This document shows positions 1 through 7,046 of a stretch of 64,000 nucleotides of DNA, one piece after another (the stretch's first letter is position 1; each line of letters starts with the position of its first letter). This DNA comes from an uncultured Eubacteriales bacterium. Its GTDB lineage: Bacteria; Bacillota; Clostridia; Christensenellales; Borkfalkiaceae. The stretch covers positions 1 to 64,000 of the forward strand of contig UQHL01000001.1 of the NCBI GenBank assembly GCA_900540805.1, written 5' to 3'. Below the pieces are notes generated by a model. The model was not told the DNA's origin, did no database searches, and saw only the letters and a program-made list of their open reading frames with translations. The translations under genes and the position numbers were made by a program.

Positions 1-33
1 GTCGTAGGATACTGTGATTTGTGCCTTTTTCAT
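1..33 (-). CDS. N-terminal fragment of a DUF6103-like small ICE protein (cut by window edge)
   Basis: Only the first 11 codons are inside the window (MKKAQITVSYD). An AAAGGAG ribosome binding site sits at about 43-49, nine bases before the ATG. The start resembles that of the gene at 1069-1341 (MKKTTLTISFD), which I recognise as a DUF6103-type protein of clostridial conjugative elements, so this is probably a paralogue. The function of the family is not known to me. Confidence 0.55.
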   Translation of the reverse strand, partial: MKKAQITVSYD

Positions 34-383
34 AGAGCATTCTCCTTTACATTTTTTCGACCCTGCCGTTATTTATTGCGCTAAGCCAATTTCCCGACAA
101 AACCGTGTTAATTTTGTCGATTTTCCCGCCTTGCGGGACTTGTCCGACAGCCCCTGCTAATCCCTCGACACGCGCCCAAACAGCCGCTCAAAAGCGGTAG
201 TGGTTTAGCCGCCCTCAGACTCATTCTAAAACCACAGAGGCAATCGGTTCGAACTCGCGGCTCAGCCGCAACGGTTCTTCCTGCATCGATTGCTCCGTAT
301 CGTCGAAAATGGATTGGTGATAATTCATCCCGGGTTTTTCCCGTGCCTTGCCAGGCCATCCTTACGGCAATTCTCTTTGGTCG
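34..383. other. structured non-coding stretch of the ICE; candidate oriT or leader region
   Basis: This 350-bp stretch lacks a convincing long gene. It contains a perfect 8-bp inverted repeat (CGACAAAA at 95-102 and TTTTGTCG at 112-119, 9-nt loop), a 6-bp hairpin (TCCCGC/GCGGGA, 124-138) and a third short one near 184-197 (CCGCT/AGCGG). Clustered short inverted repeats in an intergenic gap are typical of transfer origins, but no relaxase gene or nick-site motif is visible here, so the oriT reading is inference. A leader for the gene at 1-33 is the simpler alternative. Confidence 0.25.
221..328 (-). CDS. possible 35-aa small protein
   Basis: An ATG-to-TGA frame encodes 35 residues starting MNYHQSIFDD and ending ASVVLE. 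The composition looks coding (acidic, mixed, no low complexity) and it lies on the coding strand in a gap between two ICE genes. There is no good ribosome binding site; upstream is only a purine-rich GGGAAAAACCCGGG. I do not recognise a family. It may equally be a chance frame, and a longer overlapping frame at 108-359 looks non-coding. Confidence 0.25.
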   Translation of the reverse strand: MNYHQSIFDDTEQSMQEEPLRLSREFEPIASVVLE

Positions 384-1076
384 TCATATTCCTTCCAGCT
401 TTAGCGCAGAGTCTTCCTCCGCGTTCACCGGTTCAGCGTCGTTTGAAAATGACAGTTCTTTCCCCGCCATAACTTTTTCAAAAATCCGCTGCCGCGTAGC
501 GTCGCTAATTCCCGGAGCTTCCTCCGCAAATTCTACCGCTGCTTCCAAATCTGTTAAACGATAACACCGCCAAGCCTTATCTTTGTTTTCCCGGATGGAA
601 AATTCTTCGTTTTCAAAATCAAATTCCATGATCCGCGCGATCCGTTCGTCGTTTGGCTGCGCCTTACATAACACCGCATACGTCACTTCGTCAAGGCTCT
701 CACGGAATATAAAATTGGCAGCTAAACTGTCCAGGGTATATTTTTCGACGTCCTCTTTCAGAGAATTTTTATAAACGCTTGCGGCTGTATAAAAATTCTC
801 AGCGCCCGAAGCGGTAAAATAAAAATCTTCGTTCTTGTCGTGAAAGCGGATCACGCAAAACCGTTCGGCTTCATTCTCTGCCTGTTCCGAAGCCTCCTCA
901 GCCAAAATCCGGGCTTCTATTTCCTCGCGTTCTTTTCTTGGCACCGTTTCCTCGTAAAACTTTTCCAAGGCTCTTTCAAGTGCCCTTTCCAAAGTCTGAC
1001 CGCTGCGATGCAAAGCGATTTTGATCGCGTCGAGTTTCCAAGGATGGACTACGATACCGATCTCGTTTTCAGTCAT
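384..1076 (-). CDS. DUF6103-like protein with a C-terminal extension
   Basis: A 230-residue protein. Residues 1-60 (HPWKLDAIKIALHRSG, then a Glu/Arg-rich helix ending ETVPRKEREEI) match the layout of the neighbouring DUF6103-type protein: a short beta start followed by a long helix that reads like a ribbon-helix-helix or coiled-coil unit. Residues 70-215 form an acidic domain I do not recognise. The ATG is preceded by GGAGGA and overlaps the end of the upstream gene by 8 bp, so the two are translationally coupled. A role as accessory DNA-binding or transfer regulator is inference only. Confidence 0.65.
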   Translation of the reverse strand: MTENEIGIVVHPWKLDAIKIALHRSGQTLERALERALEKFYEETVPRKEREEIEARILAEEASEQAENEAERFCVIRFHDKNEDFYFTASGAENFYTAASVYKNSLKEDVEKYTLDSLAANFIFRESLDEVTYAVLCKAQPNDERIARIMEFDFENEEFSIRENKDKAWRCYRLTDLEAAVEFAEEAPGISDATRQRIFEKVMAGKELSFSNDAEPVNAEEDSALKLEGI

Positions 1077-1341
1077 GGGGCTTTTCCTCCGGCGTCGCGC
1101 CGCCCACCACAGAAAGGGGAGACGGTTTCGCTTTTCGCGGCTTTGGCTGTTGCGCAGGCATAGCTATCCCTGCGCGTAAATCCAAAAATTCCCGCACGAC
1201 GGCGGGAACTGTTTTTGCGTATAACGCATCCAGGGATTTTTCAAGTTCCCCTTCTATCGTCTGTTGTTTTTGCTCCAGGTACATTTTCATTGCCGAGAGT
1301 TTTTCCTCGTCAAAAGAAATTGTGAGCGTCGTCTTTTTCAT
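1069..1341 (-). CDS. DUF6103-type small ICE protein
   Basis: A 90-residue protein beginning MKKTTLTISFDEEKL and containing LYAKTVPAVVREFLDLR. I recognise this as the small DUF6103-type family that is common in clostridial conjugative transposons; no biochemical function is known to me. The beta-strand start followed by a long amphipathic helix could be a dimeric DNA-binding fold. It overlaps the following gene by 8 bp, and the partial gene at 1-33 looks like another copy, so there may be three related proteins in tandem. Confidence 0.7.
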   Translation of the reverse strand: MKKTTLTISFDEEKLSAMKMYLEQKQQTIEGELEKSLDALYAKTVPAVVREFLDLRAGIAMPAQQPKPRKAKPSPLSVVGGATPEEKPHD

Positions 1342-1369
1342 CGTCTTTTACCGTCCTTTTTTCTGTTCG

Positions 1370-2449
1370 TTAGTTTATTTTTACTTCCTGACCTACGCCC
1401 TGCTCCTCCGCAAGCCAACCTTCCTCATCCTCGCTGCAGCTGGATTGATAAACTGGTCCCTCTTCAAAGTGACCCAATTCCGTTTTTTCCATACAGCACT
1501 GTTCAAAGGTTAAGCCCACGGCAGAACAATGAGTGAAATTTGCTTTGGTAAGGTTGCTGTGCAGGAAAAGAGCGCTGCTCAGCTCACAGCGATAAAACTT
1601 GGCGTCTTTAAACTCGCTTTCTTCTGCTCGAAGCCCGGTTCCGTCGCATTGATAAAACCTCGCGCCGTTGCATGCCGAATAACTCAGATCCGTTTCCTGT
1701 AAGTTCACCCCCACGAGTTTCGCGTTTTCAAAAACCGCGTTTTCCCAATTTCGATGCGACAGATCCATTTCCCGCAGCAGACAGTTCGAAAAGTCCGCCT
1801 GTTCCCCACCCGCTTCTTGCAGCCAAAGAAGATGTTTCGCGTACATGAGTTCGATTTCTTTTTCTGTCGGTTGCTTCAAAAGCGAGTCTGCTTCCTTAGT
1901 CAGGTACGCCTGTGCGAGCGTGAAATAATAGTTTTGATAATCGGTGTGTACCTCTTCTATCTCCGGGCGTTCGGAAATCAGCTGTTCAAACAGCAGGTGC
2001 TTTAATTTCTCGCCCTCGTCCCTATTATTCGCATCATAGACCTCGTCGCAAGCGATTTCGTATTCCCCGTCTATTTGGAATTCTATAGCGTCGCGGACGC
2101 ATTTTTCCACGACCGGCTGCAACGCTGTGATTTGTTTGAAAAGCGAAGGATATCGGGTTTGTGTCAATATCCCCCTCGCATTCGGCAGCGGCGCGCTGTA
2201 ACGCGCGTAGGAATAGCTTTCCGTGATTACCAAAATCCCGTCCTCGTGGCCTTCCCCCAGCACCAACAGGCATTTGGCAAGACCCGATTCCCGGTAAGAT
2301 TCATTCTTGTGGAGGTCCAAAAACTCATAATCCTGCAATAGATTTTTACTGAACGACTCGTATTCGGCATAGGGAAGTTCGATTACGGTTTCGATCGAGA
2401 ACGCCTCCGTACTTAGTTTTTCTTGTTTGCTTTGAAATTGTGTTTTCAT
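1370..2449 (-). CDS. pentapeptide-repeat-like ICE protein
   Basis: A 359-residue protein. The start is chosen at 2449 because it has an AAAGGA site (GAGAAAGGAATAG) and the upstream extension is Arg-rich shadow sequence. Residues 1-240 form an N-terminal domain with LAKCLLVLGEGHEDGILV and YARYSAPLPNARG, a pattern I associate with uncharacterised ICE proteins. Residues about 245-330 are degenerate pentapeptide repeats (ADFSN, MDLSH, AVFEN, AKLVG, TDLSY, AKFYR, ALFLH, ANFTH). Pentapeptide helices of the Qnr/MfpA type mimic DNA, which would fit the anti-restriction theme of this element, but that is inference. Confidence 0.65.
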   Translation of the reverse strand: MKTQFQSKQEKLSTEAFSIETVIELPYAEYESFSKNLLQDYEFLDLHKNESYRESGLAKCLLVLGEGHEDGILVITESYSYARYSAPLPNARGILTQTRYPSLFKQITALQPVVEKCVRDAIEFQIDGEYEIACDEVYDANNRDEGEKLKHLLFEQLISERPEIEEVHTDYQNYYFTLAQAYLTKEADSLLKQPTEKEIELMYAKHLLWLQEAGGEQADFSNCLLREMDLSHRNWENAVFENAKLVGVNLQETDLSYSACNGARFYQCDGTGLRAEESEFKDAKFYRCELSSALFLHSNLTKANFTHCSAVGLTFEQCCMEKTELGHFEEGPVYQSSCSEDEEGWLAEEQGVGQEVKIN

Positions 2450-2472
2450 AAACTCTATTCCTTTCTCCGTCT

Positions 2473-2967
2473 TTATTGTTTCAATGTCGGCTCGGCGGAA
2501 GACGCGGTATCTTCCGTCAGGTCTTCCTCCTCTTCCAACAGCTCTTCGAGCGATGGCCTGGTTTCTAAATACTTCAATGCCTCTTTCACTTCTTGAAGGT
2601 CTGTTTCCAAGCCGCCCCAGCCGCTGTATACCCATTTATCTTCTTTGACAAAAATATACACATACGGCGTATCGAGGTCGAACAGCTCTTCGAAGGGATA
2701 TTCCTTTGCCGGGCACAGCTCTTCGCCCCTGTCCCGCGCGTACGCGATTGTTACATCTTCCCCGGGCTTTTCCTTTTCGCTTTCCCACAGCCGTTCTCCT
2801 AACGCATAGATATCCCCTAATGCCAGCAGTTGATCTACACGTTCCGGTTTGGTGTAATATCTTGATAAAATCCGTCCGGTATCTGTCAGGTCGCCGTCAC
2901 ATTGGCAAAATATCGCCCGGTATTTGTCTTTGCCGATCTTTTTGGCAATGATGCTGTTTGTACTCAT
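2473..2967 (-). CDS. acidic ICE protein with PTLKQ tail
   Basis: A 164-residue hypothetical protein. The start at 2967 has a clear AAAGGAG site; the longer in-frame start at 3009 lies further upstream without one. The body (YRAIFCQCDGDLTDTGRIL near residue 15, YVYIFVKEDKWVYSGWGG near 110) suggests a small alpha/beta domain. The last 30 residues are a Glu-rich linker ending AEPTLKQ, the tail shared by several unrelated proteins of this element. An intrinsic terminator lies about 60 nt upstream of the start. No family is recognised. Confidence 0.65.
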   Translation of the reverse strand: MSTNSIIAKKIGKDKYRAIFCQCDGDLTDTGRILSRYYTKPERVDQLLALGDIYALGERLWESEKEKPGEDVTIAYARDRGEELCPAKEYPFEELFDLDTPYVYIFVKEDKWVYSGWGGLETDLQEVKEALKYLETRPSLEELLEEEEDLTEDTASSAEPTLKQ

Positions 2968-3024
2968 AACTCTTTCTCCTTTGATTCGTAATTTTTGTTT
3001 TTCCCGCAAATCTTCCTTTGTTTG

Positions 3025-3066
3025 GAAAAAATAAAAGTCCGTATCGATTTTTGCAATACGGCTTTC
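3025..3066 (-). terminator. terminator-type hairpin in the leader of the gene at 2473-2967
   Basis: On the minus strand CCGTAT and ATACGG flank an 11-nt loop, with weaker A/T pairing outside, followed by TTTTATTTTTT. It ends the transcript of the shortened VirB1-like gene and leaves only about 57 nt before the next start codon. Confidence 0.7.
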
Positions 3067-3099
3067 CGGGAATACTTTCAGTTTTCTTATCTCACGTCT

Positions 3100-3594
3100 T
3101 CATCCGCTTGCCGGCTCCGCTTCGGCGGATTTCTCACGCAGTTCTTCCATTAACGCCTTAAACTCTTCCGGTAAAATACTCGTCCCGAACGTTGCATTCA
3201 CCGCCGCGATCAATTCCTCGTCCGTCTGTTCTGCCGCAAAGCACCCGACCAGCTTTTCCGTAAAGCCTTCTTCTTTGCCGTATGGGAATAACGCATACGC
3301 GTATAACGCCTGCGCTTGCTTTATACGCGTTTCCTCATACCCCGCGGCGGTCATTTGTTCTTCAATTTCCGCCATCACCGCTTCCCCCGTCGCTTGCTGC
3401 TTTGCGATGAGTTCCTGCAATCGGTCCGTGTCTATCTTGACCTCCCCCGAAAAGATCCCCAACACCGCCGCGATCGGCAGCACCAACAGCAACACCACCC
3501 CCAATACGATCCCCGCGACCGTTTTTAAGGCTTTTTTGTCCGTGCCGATATATACGGCGAGTTTTTTTAACGCCGCCGCGATTGCGCCTGTCAT
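3100..3594 (-). CDS. VirB1-like transfer protein reduced to its N-terminal membrane half
   Basis: A 164-residue protein. Residues 22-50 form a transmembrane segment (TVAGIVLGVVLLLVLPIAAV), followed by FSGEVKIDTDRLQELI and a helical region with KLVGCFAAEQTDEELIAAV. This matches the N-terminal half of the NlpC/P60 or lysozyme-type cell-wall hydrolases that follow virB4 in Tn1549-like elements. Here the frame stops after an EELREKSAEAEPASG tail and no hydrolase domain follows; a terminator comes within 40 nt. The start overlaps the virB4 stop (TAATG). It may anchor the channel in the membrane while a separate hydrolase acts elsewhere, or be a remnant. Confidence 0.65.
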   Translation of the reverse strand: MTGAIAAALKKLAVYIGTDKKALKTVAGIVLGVVLLLVLPIAAVLGIFSGEVKIDTDRLQELIAKQQATGEAVMAEIEEQMTAAGYEETRIKQAQALYAYALFPYGKEEGFTEKLVGCFAAEQTDEELIAAVNATFGTSILPEEFKALMEELREKSAEAEPASG

Positions 3595-5426
3595 TATCTA
3601 CCGCCTCCTTGTCCGAATAATTTCGATTTATATTCCGGCGCGATTACCTGTAACAGATACCGCTCGTTCCCGCAGCGGTACAGACACGTGCCGCGCTCCG
3701 GATATTTGATGAGTTCGAATTCGCTCGGCTCGATTTGGAGCGCGTCCATATACTCTTTGGGGTTGATCTGCCCTGCGTTGAAAAGGAACTGATGCGTCGG
3801 GATCGAGAATAACGGTTTCGTGTACTCGCGGATGCCGGGAATGAGAAAGTCCTCGATGTTCTGGCTCGACAAAATCACCGACGAGTCTTTTTTCCGGACC
3901 CGTTTCATTGCGTTGCGGATATACTCGATTGCCGTCAGGTTGGATAAAAACAAATACAGCTCGTCGATGCTCGCCGACGTGTTCCCTATCCCGAGCAACT
4001 GATTGGTCATGAACGAGAGGATATTGAACAGCATCGCGTCCTTGAGCCGTTTGTTCGTATCCATCAGTCCCTTCACGCCGAAACACAAAAAGTCGCCGTC
4101 CGTGATGTTTGTGGCGCCGTTGAAATACTTGTTCTCCGCGCCCAAACACATCGAATGGATTCCTAAACACACCTCCTGCAGCGTGGTTTCCGTATATAAA
4201 TACTTCCGCGTTTTATCGTAGGTCAGGAATTCTTCTTCGCAAAGGCGATAGAAATCTTCCATGAGCGGATAATCTGTCGGGTTCAGTTTCGTATAATCCG
4301 TCGTATCCGTGATCCCGAATCTTACGTACAGCTTAGCGAGCAGGATTTCGATGGTATCCAACTGCACGTCGTCGAAATCCTTATACGCGCGGAAAAAGTC
4401 TTTCAAAAACGCGATATGCTGCGAAAGCCGCGTGACTTTCTTAAACGCCTCCGGACACGCTGCGTCCGGCTCTTCCGGCGCATCCGTCCAGGCTTTCGGC
4501 TCCAACGGGTTGATCTTATACTCGCCCGAGAGAAAGTCGATATAGCACCCGCCGAGGTTTTCGCACAGCTCCGCGTATTCCTGCTCGGGATCGAGACAAA
4601 TCACTTTCTTGCCCGATTCCCGGAGATTGCAGAGCAACAGCTTTAAAAGATAGCTTTTACCCTGCCCGCTGTTACCCAAAATAAGCACGTTGCTCGTGGT
4701 CTTATCTTCTGCCCGTCTATCCAAATCCACCAGAATGTTCGTCCCGAACTTATCCCTCCCGATATATAATCCCTGCGGATCCGTCTTGCCCGAAAACCCG
4801 AACGGATAAAAATTCGCCGCCGAGCTTGCCGGCAGCACGCGCTCGTATTGGGTTCCGAACCGGTTTGTGCCCCACGGCAGAACAGACAAAAATCCGTCCT
4901 TTTGCCGCAACGTTAATCTATCCACAGAAATCTTCGACCGCGCCAGCTCCATCTGCACCTCCGATTGGAGATTTTTAAGCGTTTCCAGGTCTTTCGCTTT
5001 CAGTTCGATAAACACCGACACATGCAAGAGGCATTCCCGGCTTTTGCGGATCCCTGCCAGCAGTTCCACCACATCCTGCAGATTCCCCGCCGCTTCGACG
5101 CTGTCCGTGACGTCGCTGCCTAACGATTTCATTTTGTTCTTCCGCGTCGCGTTTTGGATAATCTTCCGCTGTTCTGTCGCTTCCACGAGTCTATGATAGA
5201 TCCGCAACGTCACGCCGTTCTTGTCCGCGAGCCGCGAGAACAGGCACTGCTCGTCCGTCGTAGGCGGGTATTCGCGTACCGACCATACGCACCGGTAACT
5301 GTCCCCGACGAGATAATGATCGGATAGAAATTTCACCGTCCCCGGCATTACGCAGTCAAAAAAATCTTTTATCTCCTGCCGTTCCGACTTTTCCCGGGAG
5401 AACGGTTTCGGGTATTCTTGGTTCAT
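3594..5426 (-). CDS. virB4: VirB4-type conjugation ATPase
   Basis: A 610-residue ATPase that energises pilus assembly and DNA transfer at the inner face of the membrane. Walker A is GNSGQGKS (residues 251-258), Walker B is SIDEL with D488/E489, and a sensor-like ILSSQN lies at 518-523. The N-terminal 240 residues contain the conserved REYPPTT and NRFGTQYERVLPASS blocks of the Tn1549-type TraC/VirB4 group, and the length is normal for it. The ribosome binding site is AAAAAGGAGGAGG. A strong terminator hairpin lies only 25 nt upstream, so expression seems to need read-through. The shortened VirB1-like gene follows with a 1-bp overlap. Confidence 0.92.
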   Translation of the reverse strand: MNQEYPKPFSREKSERQEIKDFFDCVMPGTVKFLSDHYLVGDSYRCVWSVREYPPTTDEQCLFSRLADKNGVTLRIYHRLVEATEQRKIIQNATRKNKMKSLGSDVTDSVEAAGNLQDVVELLAGIRKSRECLLHVSVFIELKAKDLETLKNLQSEVQMELARSKISVDRLTLRQKDGFLSVLPWGTNRFGTQYERVLPASSAANFYPFGFSGKTDPQGLYIGRDKFGTNILVDLDRRAEDKTTSNVLILGNSGQGKSYLLKLLLCNLRESGKKVICLDPEQEYAELCENLGGCYIDFLSGEYKINPLEPKAWTDAPEEPDAACPEAFKKVTRLSQHIAFLKDFFRAYKDFDDVQLDTIEILLAKLYVRFGITDTTDYTKLNPTDYPLMEDFYRLCEEEFLTYDKTRKYLYTETTLQEVCLGIHSMCLGAENKYFNGATNITDGDFLCFGVKGLMDTNKRLKDAMLFNILSFMTNQLLGIGNTSASIDELYLFLSNLTAIEYIRNAMKRVRKKDSSVILSSQNIEDFLIPGIREYTKPLFSIPTHQFLFNAGQINPKEYMDALQIEPSEFELIKYPERGTCLYRCGNERYLLQVIAPEYKSKLFGQGGGR

Positions 5427-5451
5427 GGTTCCTCCTCCTTTTTATGCGCAT

Positions 5452-5495
5452 AAAAAATCAGCCGTCTTGCATCTTCGCAAAACGACTGAACTGTG
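5452..5495 (-). terminator. intrinsic terminator between the VapD cassette and virB4
   Basis: On the minus strand AGTCGTTTTGC pairs with GCAAGACGGCT across a 6-nt loop and is followed by GATTTTTT. It closes the VapD cassette but leaves only about 25 nt to the virB4 start, too little for a promoter. Confidence 0.8.
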
Positions 5496-5511
5496 TTTAT
5501 TGAGTTTTGTC

Positions 5512-5631
5512 TTACTGGTTCGGGAGATATTCTTCCGCGATATTTTCTTCTTCGCCCTCCTCGAGCAGTTCTGCGGTTTTGGCTGCCACTTGCAAATCGT
5601 CCGTTAAAGCTGCAACTCTTTTACAACGCAA
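5512..5631 (-). CDS. possible 39-aa acidic protein after vapD
   Basis: An open frame that would start at TTG (5629-5631) reads LRCKRVAALTDDLQVAAKTA and then a Glu-rich stretch ending EEYLPNQ. It overlaps the last codons of the vapD frame and stops 17 nt before the terminator at 5452-5495. No Shine-Dalgarno sequence is seen, so translation would need coupling to vapD. It may instead be the leftover end of a displaced gene. No family recognised. Confidence 0.25.
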   Translation of the reverse strand: MRCKRVAALTDDLQVAAKTAELLEEGEEENIAEEYLPNQ

Positions 5632-5906
5632 GTTAAATCATGCTGCCGACCTATGTCCGTAACGTCTATTTTCCTTACGCACTCGGCAAGCTACGGATTT
5701 TCCTGCATGATCAGGCCTATTATATCATTGATTTGATCGCTGTCAAGTTTTTCCGCGGAAATATATCCCGAGCCTTGACGATGCTCAAAGCCGAGTCCTT
5801 GAAACGACTTTTTTAGCAGTTTATAACCGGCGGGATACAGAGAATACTTCTTCATTTTTGCCGTATCTAAATCGAAATTGATGGCTTTCTTTTTTCGGCG
5901 TTCCAT
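5604..5906 (-). pseudogene. vapD: vapD-like (Cas2-related RNase) interrupted by an in-frame TAG
   Basis: The first 71 residues (INFDLDTAKMKKY, then GFEHRQGSGYIS) are clearly VapD, a small Cas2-like endoribonuclease family of about 95 residues used in toxin systems. The frame stops at TAG (5691-5693) after QENP, but continues without shift as LAECVRKIDVTDIGRQHDLT to a TAA at 5604. The family normally has Trp after the Pro (PWL), so TGG to TAG is the obvious single change. The gene is therefore probably inactive, unless suppressed or a sequencing error. It overlaps its upstream partner by 40 bp. Confidence 0.75.
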
Positions 5907-6247
5907 TTCACACCTATTGTAAACAAGCTATTTTCCTGTCTCTGTCTTGCCAATACATCTATCTCCTGATACGGCATTTCCTCATCATCGTCATTGTCGT
6001 ACCAGATCCATTTAACACAATATTCCGCAAACCACTTCTGACGTTTTAAAAACATCGTTGCCACGTTAATGCGCGTGTAGTAATCCCGAGTCGGATTCCC
6101 GGAATATAGCACCGAACCGTCCGGCTGTTCCTCCTTTATACACTCAGGAGAAAATTTCCCGTCTATGCTTTGCCATATATCCCCAAGGCTGTATTTCCCG
6201 TCCTTTTTTACACATTCTTCGTCCAGCTGTATCAGCATTTTCATCAT
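5867..6247 (-). CDS. partner protein of vapD (possible antitoxin)
   Basis: A 126-residue protein of unknown family. The start is set at 6247 because AAAAAAGGAGG lies nine bases upstream, while the longer ATG at 6274 sits inside the -10 box of the promoter at 6273-6301. It is rich in Trp and acidic residues (FAEYCVKWIWYDNDDDEEM). Its end overlaps vapD by 40 bp and both are driven by two consensus promoters, the usual layout of a toxin-antitoxin pair in which the upstream gene encodes the antitoxin. That role is inferred from context only. Confidence 0.6.
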   Translation of the reverse strand: MMKMLIQLDEECVKKDGKYSLGDIWQSIDGKFSPECIKEEQPDGSVLYSGNPTRDYYTRINVATMFLKRQKWFAEYCVKWIWYDNDDDEEMPYQEIDVLARQRQENSLFTIGVKWNAEKRKPSISI

Positions 6248-6272
6248 GGGAAACATCCTCCTTTTTTTCTTC

Positions 6273-6301
6273 ATTATACCCGTTTATTTTAAGTTTGTCA
6301 A
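6273..6301 (-). promoter_or_regulatory. consensus sigma-A promoter of the VapD cassette (proximal)
   Basis: Minus strand TTGACA (6296-6301), 17-bp spacer, TATAAT (6273-6278): a perfect match to the vegetative consensus. The start would be near 6266, just upstream of the AAGGAGG of the gene at 5867-6247. Confidence 0.85.
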
Positions 6302-6330
6302 TCGGGATTTCTAAAGTTATGTTTTATATG

Positions 6331-6359
6331 AGTATAGCATATTCGCCTGCCTTAATCAA
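6331..6359 (-). promoter_or_regulatory. second, distal promoter of the VapD cassette
   Basis: Minus strand TTGATT (6354-6359), 17-bp spacer, TATACT (6331-6336). It lies just after the stop of the gene at 6377-6985 and in tandem with the stronger promoter 58 bp downstream. Confidence 0.6.
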
Positions 6360-6376
6360 GACTTTATGCCCGCTGC

Positions 6377-6985
6377 TTAGGAAATCGTTTCCCCGTTTTC
6401 TTTGAGGTTAAAATACTGACCGCCATCCACGTCCGGCATCTGTTCCCCGAACAGCGACGCGTCGAAGTATAGCGCGATCATACGCTTGATCTCTTCTTTG
6501 TTCATGCGCCTACTATCAAAGCCCTGTTCCGAGAGTATTTTTTGGATATTGTTCGCTTGGGCGAATACCTGCGACGGGTTCAGCCCCAGGCAGCGGAACA
6601 CGAACAGGAACTGCCGCGCCGTTGAAAGCTCTAACTGAATCTCGTCTAAAAAGCCTATGTCCTGTTTTAACAGGCTTTTTACCTTCCCGTTTGCTTCCGC
6701 GTTCATACGCTCCGAAAGGTACGCCTTATTGTCGTCGAAACACTCCGCCGAGTCCGTGCACGCGATCTCCAGCTCCGGGACCGCGGACAGCGCTAAGGTC
6801 AATTGCCGGATCTTGCTCTCGATGCTCGAAGAGGATAGTACCGACAAATTTGTCGGCAGGACGAGATACAACAACAGCTCCCCGCTGTTCGTCAAAAGTC
6901 CATAGTCCGTGAACGCTTTGATCCCCACAAGCGCCTGCACCGATGCCGCGCTTTTCTTGTTCTGTCGTTTGCTTGCTCTATTCAT
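6377..6985 (-). CDS. conserved conjugation protein preceding virB4
   Basis: A 202-residue protein with LVGIKAFTDYGLLTNSGELL (residues 19-38), LVLPTNLSVLS and the acidic signature CTDSAECFDDNKAYLSERM, ending DVDGGQYFNLKEN. I recognise this as the roughly 200-residue conserved protein that directly precedes virB4 in Tn1549-like elements; it probably works with VirB4. In this element the two are separated by the VapD cassette. The ribosome binding site AGGAG lies only about 8 nt downstream of a strong terminator hairpin, so expression depends on read-through or on a promoter I cannot see. Confidence 0.75.
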   Translation of the reverse strand: MNRASKRQNKKSAASVQALVGIKAFTDYGLLTNSGELLLYLVLPTNLSVLSSSSIESKIRQLTLALSAVPELEIACTDSAECFDDNKAYLSERMNAEANGKVKSLLKQDIGFLDEIQLELSTARQFLFVFRCLGLNPSQVFAQANNIQKILSEQGFDSRRMNKEEIKRMIALYFDASLFGEQMPDVDGGQYFNLKENGETIS

Positions 6986-7003
6986 GGTCGTTTTCTCCTA
7001 ACG

Positions 7004-7034
7004 AAAACGGCACCGCGTTTTGCGATGCCGTTTT
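7004..7034 (-). terminator. intrinsic terminator after the CtkA-like cassette
   Basis: AAAACGGCA (7004-7012) pairs with TGCCGTTTT (7026-7034), and the loop contains an inner CGC/GCG pair. On the minus strand it is followed by CGTTAGGAG, so the stem ends 18 nt before the next start codon (6985). It follows the stop of the kinase gene (7047). Confidence 0.8.
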
Positions 7035-7046
7035 GATTTGTTGTTT

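Noticed and set aside
108..359. 83-codon minus-strand frame in the left gap
   Set aside because: Arg/Cys-rich, no Shine-Dalgarno, and crosses the inverted repeats; not protein-like.
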